Shown in pieces: positions 9,263-20,628 of a DNA stretch of 64,000 nucleotides. This DNA is from Madurella fahalii. Taxonomy: Eukaryota > Ascomycota > Sordariomycetes > Sordariales. The first letter of the stretch is position 1. Each line of letters starts with the position of its first letter. The translations under genes were made by a program, and so were the position numbers. The stretch lies in assembly GCA_029876055.1 (NCBI GenBank), contig CM056879.1:2542001-2606000 (forward strand), in the 5' to 3' direction. The notes beneath the pieces were generated by a model that saw nothing but the letters and a program-made list of their open reading frames with translations, did not search any database and was not told the origin of the DNA.

Positions 9263-12035
9263 ATGGACATCGCCAACGTCCTCCCTCATTCTGAAGACGA
9301 CAAATTCCTTAATGTTCCTTACGAGAAGCGCTGGGAGCATCTCAGGCCCGTTATTGTCCAGCTTTACCTGGGCAGTTATGGGCCAAATGGGAAATCAATG
9401 ACCATAGGCCAGGTTGCCGCTTTTATGAGAGACAACTATGCATTCCATGGCGCGTCAGTACCGCTTGCTTCCCACCGCACATTTCAGGATGTCGTCTTTA
9501 CCTACAGGTACTTACCCGTCATTCTTTACAGAGAGAGTCAGTATCGACGCTGGTTCAGGCAATGGGGTGTTCGGAAGCGGACGCTTACAAGCGAGAAGAA
9601 CGACATTGTCCATGCTCTCGGAAGGCGGCCTGGTCCCGAAACGAGCACATCGAGTGTCAAGTTTGCTCATCATGACTTTGACAAAGCCGTGGACAAGAAG
9701 CAGATGAAGAGATACTTGAACGACCAGATACGTCATCATACGGCCGAGTCTATGTCACCAGGAATGTAAGTGAGCTGTCTCAGGAGCACAAGAACGTGGC
9801 CTTGGGGCTCACTTGAGACTGATCTGTTTTAGACTTTCATCCTGGAATCTTCCCTATGCGGCATACTCGAAGGCGTTTGGCAAGAGACAGGATCAGCCTT
9901 CTCCATTCGCAACCACGAGTGCGACTCCGCCCTATCTGACTATTCGTAGCCCCGAGTCCACGACACCAGGGCGTCAAGCTGCAGGGCTGTCGCCAACCAT
10001 GCAGCTAGTCCGTCAGAAAGCTGCTCAAGACCGGTCCAGTCCTCTCCTTCAGGGGCGTTACAAGGAGCTTTGGGCAAGCTGTGGAAGAGAAGACCGGGCG
10101 TAAGGACACCTATTTTGTAGTGTTAGACGTTTGCTAATTGATGTATCTAGTGCGGTGACCGATTACCTTCATGACTTCTACATTCATTCCTTCGTCACGG
10201 CAAAGTATTGGGGTAGGGGCCCGAGGGAATGGACGCCGGGGATGATCTCGGCTCTGACCCTCGGCTCGTTTGCGGTTGCCAGTCCAATGAGTATTACGGC
10301 AGCCGCGTCACCATTTGAATCCCGCAGCCCGAGTGATACTCTTGACGCCCCAACGCAGCTTTGTCGATGGTCAATACACGTTCAAAACATCGACTATACG
10401 CCAGTTCTAGAAATATCACCACGCAATGAGGAACACATGTTCGACGTCCATGACCCAGGTTTATGGGATGAATGGGGACAAGAGGAGATAGACGATCCCT
10501 CAATGTCATTTGCCAAGACCATGAGGGAGTCAGTCCTTCTGAGCACCTTTTCGCATACACCACCCGAGGACTTGCCGATTTCTATCCAATCCATCTCTCA
10601 GTCGGTGCAGCAGGACCCAAATCAGCTTCGAGTAGATGCATAGAAAGTTGCAATCATGGCAGGCAACCACGAGCTCCTGCACCGTCTGTCCGAGGAAGAC
10701 CATGGACGCGCTCCGGAGGGAATTGGCGAGATATATCCCTTCCACCTCGCGGCTGCTTTCTTGGACGGTGGACATAGCTGCTGTGCAATTTTCAATGAGC
10801 TTCTCTATTCCCCCGGGTCTGGTCTCATCTTCACCAACATACTCGACAACATGGGCCATACCGTCCTAGACGCTCTGATGATCTGCATTCTCCGGTCACA
10901 TACGAACGTCAGCCCGGAGCATGTCAGTAGAAGCTTCGACCCGCCTAACCGGTTCCCAGGCGAGGAAAAGGACATCTGCGGCAGATGGGATGCCGACTCG
11001 CCAGTCCTGCGTGCTCACTTCCGAAGCGGATATGCTCGCGTTCCAACCAAGTGGAAGCATGGGTTCTGCCATACCTCTGTGCAGGCCGTGTGCCATAGCA
11101 TCATTGCGGTCTACGGGTCTCCTGGTTCCAAGATCAACACCTTGAGCGGGCTATTTGTTCGCCGTTGCAACAACTGTGGTCGAGAGCTCAAGCTTGGCCC
11201 GCTTCATACACTTGTCGTTGTGGCATTCTATCTTGCTCACCAAGGGATGCCTGGAGAGACCATGTTCGGCCCGCTGGCGATTCTAGTCTGCCTCCTCAGT
11301 CTCGGGGCGGACGCTTCGCTAAGTGTAACGATGTCGGCCGAGGATATCCTGGGAACCGCGCGTCAAGAAAGCTGCCACCACAACCCAATGACTGCATGCG
11401 AATTGATGGAGGCGGTCCCACAGTCTCTCGTGGGTAGATGGAGCAGCGAGTGTCAGACAGGATGGTTCTGCATTCTCCAAGTTTTGCGGATGCACCAGGG
11501 CAATCGAGAGGCCGAGGTACAAAGGGCTTTTGGAGATCCGTTGCCAAGGGAGTCATTAAGTGACACCGACAGCGATGTGAGCCTTGAAGAACGTCACAAT
11601 ACACTTACAGGCATCCGAGAGTGTGCACTCGAAGACGAACTCTTTGATAAACTCAATATCCAAATGCACGGGGAGTGGTTGGAATGGCCGCGCGGGACAC
11701 CCAAGCTCAGTCTCCTCTGGGCCACGATCCAAGTGGAGTTTCTCACGTACCGTCGGATCCAAGCTGGAGACCCTTGGATTTCCGACAAGTTCTCGATGAC
11801 CGCGCTCAGGAACTGGCTGGAAGGACGGTCGCTAACATTTAGTACGCCGCTGGTAGATGACAATCTGATGCGACAACATTCGCCGTGTTGCGGATGGTTC
11901 TTGGGGTGTCATGAATTCGCCTCCCCTACGGCTGAGAACGTTTGCACTCAACATTTCATGAATATGGATATTTATAGTAGGGCTACATTTCTCAAGAACA
12001 CAGAGTTCCTTGATGCGTGGTTGGGACCTTTGTGA
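9263..12035 (+). CDS. Clr5-domain protein interrupted by one in-frame UAG
   Basis: This is a large fungal protein with an N-terminal Clr5 domain (S. pombe Clr5-like, DNA/heterochromatin-associated). Exons are 9263-9453, 9532-9765, 9833-10099 and 10151-12035, all frame-consistent. The Clr5 domain covers roughly residues 20-80 and ends in ESQYRRWFRQWGVRKR across intron 1. A long C-terminal region contains HTVLDALMICILRSHT, RFPGEEKDICGRWDADSP and WKHGFCHTSVQA, which I recognise as conserved in sordariomycete Clr5 proteins. A TAG at 10641-10643 (codon 395 of 859) stops the frame. The same frame continues at once as KVAIMAGNHELL and stays open to 12035. No plausible intron removes it; a GTGCAG donor about 45 bases upstream is weak. 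It is either a nonsense allele or a stop corrected in mRNA (see findings). Without correction the product is 394 aa. Confidence 0.75.
10641..10643 (+). other. Premature UAG at the edge of a predicted hairpin loop in the Clr5 gene
   Basis: The codon context is GAUGCA-UAGAAAGU-UGCAAUC. GAUGCA can pair with UGCAAUC (six pairs, one bulged A), which leaves UAG at the 5' side of an 8-base loop. Changing A to G would give UGG (Trp) and one continuous frame. Confidence 0.5.
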
Positions 12036-14373
12036 CACTGCAGGGAGCGAAAAGGCGGCTCAGAAATAGAGCGTTGGTAGGAGAAAAGAACAGAAAGTGT
12101 GCCTTGTTCTGATCCCAATACCTGGGAGACTTTGAGCGGTATATATACCAAAGAGATCCCCTGCACGGCAGCTAACTGCGCTCTAACTCTTGGCAGCGCT
12201 AAACCCTTTCAGATCGCAACAACTTTATTACCGGCCGGTGGAAGACGACGTGTGATAGACACTTCTGCTTCGCGTTCCTCGTCCCAATCTCTGAAAGATT
12301 GACTGGATACTTGTGGTCGATGTGGTTTAATTAGCATAAAACTGCTTATGTGTAGTATACTGGATGATGAAATAATTAGAACAGAAAGGTTCATTTCCAC
12401 CCAATACCATTCGTTTGACGTAATACTATGTACTTGCAGGAGATCTGTAGCTTCAGGCATTGAAGGTGGGTAAGTATTCAGATATAACGAACCAGAACCC
12501 GGCATTCCGACAACAGGTCTGGTCTGAGTCAAAACTCGCCCGTTGGCCATGGGGGATGGCAAGTGCTCACATCAATCGGGTTCTCCAAGAAGTCGATTGG
12601 CTAATTCTCAGATGACGAAGATCCAGGTGGAGGCCGGCGGGGGTATGCGGCTGGGCATCCATCCTCTATATGCTTACTGGTGAAATGGTCAGTATAGGTA
12701 AGTTATGGCTCAGTCCAGGCATCTGGTGGGTGAAACGCCCGGACGAGCAATCTCTTTTCGCTCTCCAATTCCGAAACCACTACAGCCGCGATGGCAGATT
12801 CACAACGTTCAAGGATCATCAGGGATAATTCTATTATGAAAGGTCAGTGATACATTTTGTACTTCATTTAGATTGATCCGTGAAGGTGCGAATTCTCCTG
12901 CTTTCTAGGTGCGTTAGGTAACCGAATGACAAGAGAGAACAGCAAAGTCTAGTAGTACTCTCTTGACAATTGTGAAGATTTTTAAAACGTCATTCTTGGT
13001 CTTCCTTGGCTCTGCACGACCTTCTAGCTATCTGACTCATGTGGCTAAAGATGAGCTGAGGGCTTCAGAACGAGCAAAACCCTTAGTTGATGCGAGAGTT
13101 TAAGAAAACCCGTGGATAATTTGATAGTCATGAAGACAGAAGGCAGCACCGGGGCCAAGTTCTATAGGTTATTGAAAGGGAGACGTTCTGTCAATAGACG
13201 ATCTTCTCTGAACGTTATATCTCCCAATGGTTAGCTGCTGTCCGTCTTTGCGGAACTTATCGTGGTTTATGTTAAGTCGATCTTCGTGAGGGTGGGGTAC
13301 TATTGTGTTGTTTCGGTAGATCTCCTCAGCAAAGCAAGAAGTGAAACATGTAGAATACTCCACAAACCAATCCTACACTGGCTCGAACTTTCTGCGCCTT
13401 TATATTGGATTCCGGAGTCTTCATGCTGAAATGCGTTCTTCATCTTCCCAACCCACTGCTTTGAGTCTTCCGCCTTTTCCGGAACCACTGGCAGGATGGT
13501 CGGCCTTACAGCATACAAACAATGCCCAATGCAAACAAAAAAAAAAAAAAAAGTGACAAGCATGGTAGTAGTCAAGAACAGCATCCCCAGTAACATTGGT
13601 GATATAGACAGAGCCAAAGAAACCGAATCCGCGAAGGGGAATACTACGAACTTCTCGCAAACGACTCAGGCAGCGCAGCTCGAAAAGTCGATCCCCTGAG
13701 CGGGACGTCACACGTGTACAATATACAGAATCTTCGACCCTTGTCAAAAGACGCTGCGAGCGAGCTGACCGACGATGCACTCGGAGCAGTCCGTGGTTCT
13801 CCGCTCCTCCGACTTGACCCGCAACGCCGGCTGCAAGACCTTGGTACCAGATAGGCAAAATTTCTCCGAGGCTACGCAGTTTGGTTCAATACCCATGGTG
13901 TGGCCAAGGCGGGAGAAACCGATAGGCTCACACAGGGTACGGTTAAATCCCCCAGCGGGCGACTCGGGCATTTAACAGGCTTTGGCTCAGCCTGGGCGAA
14001 TGTGGGATGCAACCTCTTGCACAGCGGACCCTGGGACGCCGTTGCCGAGTTGAATCTCGATCAAAGAATCTTGGACTTGCCAAAGCCGACCGAGGTGGTT
14101 CGGAAGCCGGTCGCCATGTGCTCCCGTAACCCTCAACGTTGATTGTTGACAGTTCTCTTTTTGATCGCCGTGCGAGCGGGTGGAAAAGGGGCATTGGGCG
14201 CTTGCTCCCACCTGGCAAAACCCCTCGCGGCCAGCTGGCATCTGTCCGAGCGCCATTGGCACCCCGCTACCCCAACAACCTCGCCAGCGCGCAACACAGA
14301 AGCTCCCCGCAAACACATCGCAGAAGGGCGGGGATTGAGCGGTCAAGAGAAGACGCTGGTGCGCGCATGCGCG
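12036..14373. other. Intergenic, no convincing gene; A16 tract
   Basis: This is a 2.3-kb stretch between two plus-strand genes. It has a run of 16 A at 13537-13552. Minus-strand open frames at 12209-12562 and 13421-13858 show no domain, no codon-use support and no joinable exons. The last ~400 bases are GC-rich and probably form the promoter and leader of the transcription factor. Confidence 0.5.
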
Positions 14374-17147
14374 ATGGATGTCGACTCGATGGATCGGGTC
14401 GACGCTGCTGCCGCGCCGGCGGCCGAGAGTGCTCGCGACTCGCCTAGGGACCAGAACAGCCGCCGGGCAGCCGCCTGTCTCGTGTGTCGCCGGTCCAAGA
14501 TCAAGTGCGAGAAAGGCCGCGGCCAGAACGACGACCGCTGCCATCGCTGCCTCCAATTGGGCGTTCAGTGTGTCCGTCCCGACTTCCACGTTGGCCGCCG
14601 CAAAGGCGTCAAGAAGTCAGGCTTGCAGTCCTCTCTAATAGATCCAGATCAGTCGTTGCTAACCCCACTCGCAGCAAGCGCACAGGGCTGGAGAAGGCGT
14701 TGCATCAGGTGGAGCAGGCCCTGCGGCGGACCGGGTCCAGCGGTCAGGGAATCGAAGCAGCCAAGATTGTCTCAGAGCTCAAAGCCCTACTCGGGTCCGG
14801 ACAGAACGGCGAGCTGCCAGCCATCAGCCGCGACCAATCCGGCACCAGGACGGCCGAGCCCCGGCGGGCCTCAAGGCAGAGCGACATCTTGCTGCCCGAT
14901 GTATCCTCGGACGCTGGTGACAGCTCCGCCTCGGACCAGGATGGCATCAGCGTGCCACAGGAATCCATCCCTTCGCAGAGCCATGCTGCCGAGGAGAGTC
15001 TTGCTGTCGACGATGCGGAGAACCCCCTCCAGCTCCTGGCCCGGGCCTCAGACTTGCACGTCTCGCCCAAGGCCGGGACCGACCCCGTAGCTGCCGAAGC
15101 CATGCCCCACCAGCGTACCCGCCAGAGCAAACAAGGCGACAAAATATCAGAAGTAGAGAAGTTCTTCAAGCTCAGCCAGTTCAGTCTCGACATCGGCCCG
15201 GACCTTGACCCGATCAATCTCGGCCTAATTACCCTCGAAGAAGCAGATACTCTCTTTACCTTGTGAGTACCGTCAACTCCCCGTAAAAGCAGTACCTCAT
15301 TGAGCTCACCACACAAAATAACACAAAAACCAGCTTCCACCACAACCTCGCCCATACGCGCTGGGGCCTCGACCCCGCCCTTTACACAGCCGCCTTCACG
15401 CGGTCCCGCTCCGCCTTCCTCTTCACCTCGATCGCCGCCGCGGCCGCGCTCTTCATGCCGTCCGCCTCGGCCCTGTCGAGGCGTCTCTCCAACCACTGCA
15501 AGACGCTCGTCAACCGCATCATGGTGGACCGCTACCGCTCCGTCGAGATCGTCCTCGCCTTCATGGTCAACGTGCCCTGGATGTTCCCCGGCAAGCACAG
15601 CACCGACGACGAGACGTGCTGGTACGTGTCGATGGCGACCACCATGGCGCTGGACCTGTCACTGCACAAGATCCTCGTGCCGGTCGCGTCGCTTCGGGAG
15701 GGCCACGGGCATAGGAACGGCCCACTAGGGAGTGGTGGGATTGCCCGCGCGGATTGCATCGATCCCAAGGTGGCCTTATCGTTGGATGGGTTTGGGGATG
15801 TGGAGCCGACGTCCGAGTTTGGGTTGAGGCTGTTGAGGAGACGGGAGAGGTGTTGGATTGCCTTGTTTGTGTTAGAGAGAGGGTAGGTGGCATCCTCTAT
15901 TAGGGTGGAATTCGAGACGGCGGTGAGCTGACGGCGATTCAGGATGTGCTTGGCGAGAGGGCGATCCTATACAGTGCCTGTTACGCATATGTTGAGGGGC
16001 TGCGATCAGTGGCATCTGTCGAATATCGCGGATACCATGGACGGGCACTTAGTGTCCATGGCGGTGCTGCGGAGAGACTTGGTAAGTGATCTTGTGGCAG
16101 GCACTAAGAAAAATGCTAACCGACCGTAGGATGATCTGTTTACTTCAATCAGGGCGGTCTGTGATGGGTCTAGGGACGGCCGCGCCGACGGCTCTATGGT
16201 TGCCAGGTCGTACGTTTTTAGCGCCAAAGCTCCCTTGCCAGGCTCACACTAACCAGGACCACAGGATACAGATGACTGTGGAAAAGTTCTTTGACGAATG
16301 GCACGCCAAATGGGGGATATCCATTGGTAGCGGGCCTCGTAAGTCAACAGCTACGTCAAATCACAGAGGAGGCAGCAGCATTAACCTAGCCACAGAGCAC
16401 CGACTCCCCCCATATGTGCAGATTCTCGTCACGCACACCCGGTTATCCATCTACAGCAGTGTCATCAACCATCCAACGGCACCGACCGAAGTGCGCCACT
16501 TCTTCCACGCAGCGGGCTTGTCTTCGGCACTTAATGTCATGCGCGCGGCCATCCAGGGCGAGAGCCAATTGTCCAGCATGCCGAATAACACGGCCATCAT
16601 GATCTCATTTGCGGCCTGCTTTGCCCTGCGGCTCAGCGGCCAGTTCGCGGGGAACTCTAACCTGGCACCCAGTGTCCGGACACTGATCGAAGAGACTGCA
16701 GAAGTCCTGGAGCGCATTGGCTCCGCGACGGAGCACCGCAATGGTATGTCGGCATTGTACGGCAAATATCTTAAATACATTGTTAAGAAGGCGGCGGCGT
16801 CATTGCCCCCATCTGCCGAAACCGCGGCAAGATCCCGGGGGGCGAGCAAGCCAGAGCCCCCATCGCAACACCAAGCCGCAAACCACTATGCACGGAACAG
16901 CAACAATACCAGGGCTAGCTTCGGGATGGCAGAAGCCATAGCCCCCAATCCGGCTGTTTCGGGCTTCTTGGAGCCACCTCTCTGGTCCGAGCCGATCCAG
17001 TTCTCGTCCATGTCTGACGACCAAATCGTCGAGGCGCTTAGCAGGGTCAACAACGAGTTCGACCCGGCGTTAAGCATGTACCCGTGGGATGACGCTGCTG
17101 CTTTGGACTGGCTCAACTGGTCTAATCTGCCCGATTTCGGGACCTGA
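14374..17147 (+). CDS. Zn2Cys6 fungal-specific transcription factor
   Basis: This is a nuclear binuclear-zinc-cluster regulator of about 806-825 aa. Exons are 14374-14615, 14675-15262, 15334-15882, 15943-16081, 16130-16206 and 16265-17147. An optional 57-base in-frame intron may be removed at 16339-16395. The zinc cluster CLVCRRSKIKC...CHRCLQLGVQC gives Cys spacing 2-6-n-2-6 near residues 35-70. A GRRKGVKNKRTG linker and a predicted coiled coil (LEKALHQVEQALRR) follow, as expected for dimerisation. The middle region, including ITLEEADTLFTLFHHN and VEIVLAFMVNVPWM, resembles the fungal middle homology region. The C-terminal end is acidic and aromatic (DWLNWSNLPDF), like an activation segment. 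An upstream in-frame extension to 14143 exists but is less likely. The target genes are unknown, and its nearest neighbour is the convergent dicarboxylate carrier. Confidence 0.87.
16339..16395 (+). other. Optional 57-nt intron inside transcription factor
   Basis: The segment starts GTAAGT, ends CCACAG and is 57 bases long with no stop, so retention or removal both keep frame. Retention adds 19 residues. Confidence 0.5.
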
Positions 17148-17163
17148 CTGCAAGACCCGGGCT

Positions 17164-18563
17164 TCATACGGTTGCGCGGGCCGAGGCCGGGGCGGGCAGG
17201 TTCACGAATCTCTGCAGCTTTTCCATGAATACGAATGTCAATACGGTGTGTGGTCTGTCTGTCGGTCAGTCCAACATCACAATAAAAGGGCCCGGGTCAC
17301 TCACGTCAATCTGAGCCACGCTGGCATCCACCCTTTCATGAGGAACCCTGGTCCTTCGTTGCTCAGACCTTCGCGGACGACTTGCATCACCTACGGATCG
17401 TCAGCACAACTTCAGTAGGGATTAATAAACCAGATGGGAGGTCTCGCACGGTCGATCCTTTGGAAGCGCTCTGTATCCGGCTTTTGAGCACATCAGCTGG
17501 TGCGCAGGCCGTCGTGGCTACTGTCCCAGCGAAGAGCGAGGCAAGCGCATGCGTCCGGATGTCGTCCTGGAGTTGGGTGCGCGTCAAGACGGTACGCTTC
17601 GCAGCGGCGTACCTGTTTGAGTTCCAAATCAGCCCCTGGTCCGGCATGCTGTACTCAAGCCAGGATCAGACATCAACTTACGGCGCAATCTGCGAGACAT
17701 CTTTTCCCTCATCGGTGAGTAAACCTCGTCGACCCATAAAAAGAGGGCTGGATTCTTACTCATGAGCACGCTCCTGACGATGTTCGCAGACAATCCCCTC
17801 CCAAACACCCTCGGCCCTTCCTCCCTTGTAATACGATACAAGGCGGTCACGGCGTCCGCGTAGTGGAAGCGTTCGGCGCTCGGTTTGGCGGCGTCGGCGC
17901 ACATGCGGACGAGGATGACCTCGGTCGGATTGCCCACCATACCCGCCAACCCCCCAGCTACACCAGCGCACACTACCGTGGTTGTGGTTGACGGTTTGGA
18001 CGTTCCCGACTTGAGCTGCAGCTGGTGGGATAGGATGGTGTACAAGCCAAATCGAGCGGTCGAATAGGTGGACTGTCGTAGGACGGAAGCAGAAAGGCCG
18101 GACCAGAGGGAGACAATTCCTGAGAGTGGATGCCGGACAATTAGTTAGTTTGTGGTTACTTGGCCGGGTTAGAACTTACCGTCACGAACGGCGAACTTAT
18201 ACAGGGTCGAGAGCATGGGCGCGCGCGTATGGAGGACTTGCATCCGACTGCACCGGCAGCAGTGTCAATCGGGGGGGAAATTGGAGGAGGTGCATGATGG
18301 TTTTGAGGGCATACTATTTTGTGAGGTCTAGAGGGTGGGCTGAAGCAGGTATGTTAGGAACATGGACATCTTAGTTAAACCTTTCAAGGTTCTCCATGCC
18401 TCCAGTATGGGAGGCACAGAGAGGTTCTACTCACTGAAGCATACTGCCATGGACGCCGCGGCCCCACTATATCATGGTCTCAAGTGTCAGGATAACACTT
18501 GGGTATGGGACTGGTCACTTACCCAAGCCAAAAGGGTTGCTTGGACCCCTTCTGTACCGTCAT
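17164..18563 (-). CDS. DIC1: Mitochondrial dicarboxylate carrier
   Basis: This is a predicted inner-membrane carrier exchanging dicarboxylates (malate, succinate) for phosphate. It is split by eight short introns, two of them only 46 bases. The product begins MTVQKGSKQPFWLGG, followed by AAASMAVCFTHPLDLTKYR, the first Px(D/E)xx(K/R) signature. RDGIVSLWSGLSASVLRQ and YSTARFGLY follow and are typical of DIC. Repeat 2 carries GMVGNPTEVILVRM, and repeat 3 carries TTACAPADVLKSRI. The protein ends PHTVLTFVFMEKLQRF and a short tail (stop 17164-17166). All three carrier repeats are present, so the gene looks intact. It faces the Zn2Cys6 gene with only 16 bases between stop codons, so their transcripts almost certainly overlap. 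Confidence 0.88.
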
Positions 18564-19526
18564 AATTCCGACCAAGCTCTCGGGAGATGCACAAGAGGGA
18601 TAAAACAATACTGTACTCTCCGATTCTCATGGAAGCTCCGTCTGGAGCACGCGCGCGCACATGTTGGAGAAAAATTGCACGGTTCCCGGACGCAGCAGCC
18701 CAGGAGGTAGAGATAAGGAAGCGAACGCATTGTATAGCTCCTTAGGCGACTAACCCGAACTTGGAGTCAGCTTCCATCGGAGCCTCAGGCGCAAAATATC
18801 ACCGATACCATGTCAGCGGGCGGGATACAAATACCGTTCCAGCGGATCCCCAGCTGACGGTCAGGAGCTGGTATCCGCCAAACTGGGTGACACAAACCCC
18901 AACTTCCATAAACGAGCCTCGTGTGCTACATCTTGTGGCGACATCGGTAACCACAACATCGCACCTCCGTCCGTACCGCCAGTTCCGGGGCTAATTTCTA
19001 CTCCCTTTTTGGTACCGCCAGTCAACCAACAGAAGCAGACCTATCGTAACTATCGTTAAATGTGGGGGCAGATCCAACCCGAACCTCTGACTTCCAACTA
19101 AAGGCGAGTCGGTGTCGGATGACAGCGCTGCATCAGGTCCACAACCCACCCTCACAGTTCGGCTGATATTCTAGGTCCCGATGCCGCCGTCTCCACTACT
19201 TCGACCGGGCATGGTTACCCATTGGGAGAATTTTGGACCAGACAAGGGTAGTTCTCAGTGGCGTTGCAAGGGTCTCACATGCCGATCGATCTAGACTCTC
19301 TGTATCTCAATTGGTGATGCGATGCGATGCGAGGCCAGGCTGTGGACACGACAGGCCAATTGAACAGAAAGCAGACTCGACTAGAATAAGGTAGTTTGAC
19401 GTTGTTGTTTTGTTTTTTTTTTCTCTCTGTTTCTTGCGCTTGGGATTGGGGACTCAATGCATGGGCTGGAGGACGACAAGTCAAAGCAGCAACCCGACAC
19501 CGACGAGATTGTGATCTAGATAAAAC
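18564..19526. other. Intergenic divergent promoter region
   Basis: This is 963 bases between the divergently transcribed dicarboxylate carrier and the AhpD-like gene, and probably holds both promoters. A T9 tract lies near 19413-19421. No gene was seen. Confidence 0.6.
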
Positions 19527-20513
19527 ATGTCCAAGCTATCCCCCTCGCTCAAAGCGCTCATCAATGCGCCCTTTGCGCGTCCCGGCCAGGCACCCGCTCC
19601 GCGGCACATCCGTGACATCTACACGCGCATCTCCCGCGAGGCAAGGGAGCGCCGGTATGGCGAGCGGCCGTGGGTGACGCTGTCGGTGAGTCTTTGCTTC
19701 TCGATCATCTCCCAACTCAGCAAACCATCACCAGACACTAACTCTATGGGGTAAAAAAAAAAGGCAGCAGCAACATTCACCCTCAATTCTCCGGCCTCTC
19801 TCCTGATCCTCCACCAAGTCGCCTCCTCGTCATCATCATCATCCTCCTCCTCCTCCCCCTCCCCGCCCTCCTCGTCACCCCTCGCTACCGCAGAGCTGAT
19901 CCGCGAGATCGGGCTCAAATGCATCTCCTTCAACGGCATCCCGCGCACCATCAACTGCCTGGGCGCCTTCAAGGCGGGCCTCGCCTCGGAGCCGTGGGCG
20001 TCGGAGCTCTGCACCGCCCCGTCGCGCGCGCTGACGCCCGACAACCTCGCCGCGGTCGCGCGGCGCGGCCGCGACCTCTGGGAGAGCGTCTACACGCCCT
20101 TCGACGCCAAGCTCGAGACCAAGCTGGCCGAGTCCCACCCGGACCTGCCCGTGCACATCCTCGGCAGCCACTACGGCCCGCTGCTGGCCGATCCCGCCCC
20201 GCCCGCGGACAGGAACGGCCTGGCGAGCGTGGGCCGCAACCTGACGAGCGTCGTGGCCATCGCCTGTCTGCGCGCCCAGACGGGAGTGGGGCCGCAGGTG
20301 CTCTCGCACGTGTTTGGGCTGAGGAAGGGGGTGGAGCAGAGGACGCATGTGAGTGAGTTTGAGGGGGAGGAGGGGGAGAGGGTGGGGGTGGAGAGGTTGG
20401 CGGGGGATGAAGGGTGCGAGTGGCTGTTGAAGAGCGTGGATGAGATTGCTGGGGCGATTGGAGGGAGCTTTGCGAACTGGGAGGAGGGGAGAGCGAGAGA
20501 GACAAAGCTGTAG
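19527..20513 (+). CDS. AhpD-like fold protein with C-terminal TKL (possible peroxisomal)
   Basis: Two exons (19527-19685 and 19764-20513) give 302 aa. The acceptor follows an A-rich run (taaaaaaaaaaag), which is unusual but is the only one that keeps frame. The conserved block IREIGLKCISFNGIPRTIN, followed by GAFKAGL, matches fungal AhpD/carboxymuconolactone-decarboxylase-like proteins. This group includes yeast Pxp2 homologues, as far as I can recall. A serine and proline run encoded by TCA/TCC repeats lies at about residues 75-95 and may be a flexible loop. The C-terminus is RARETKL. TKL resembles a weak PTS1 peroxisomal signal, so peroxisomal location is an inference. The reaction is unknown. 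It converges on the CoA transferase gene, 115 bases away. Confidence 0.6.
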
Positions 20514-20628
20514 AATTGTAGATTCCTGTGATGCTGATATAGAAGGGATGCGTGTGGGTATGTACAGGTGTACCGCAAAGACCAAGGCGAAAAGAGTCTA
20601 TACTACTATCCAAGCGCTACCCGCCCGC

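Noticed and set aside
10612..10655. Intron that would remove the Clr5 stop codon
   Set aside because: A GTAGAT donor would give a 12-base intron, which is too short. The GTGCAG donor is weak and its ~45-base intron would delete conserved frame without a branch site.
19875..20585. 236-aa minus-strand open frame
   Set aside because: It is antisense to the AhpD-like exon; the open frame comes from high GC.
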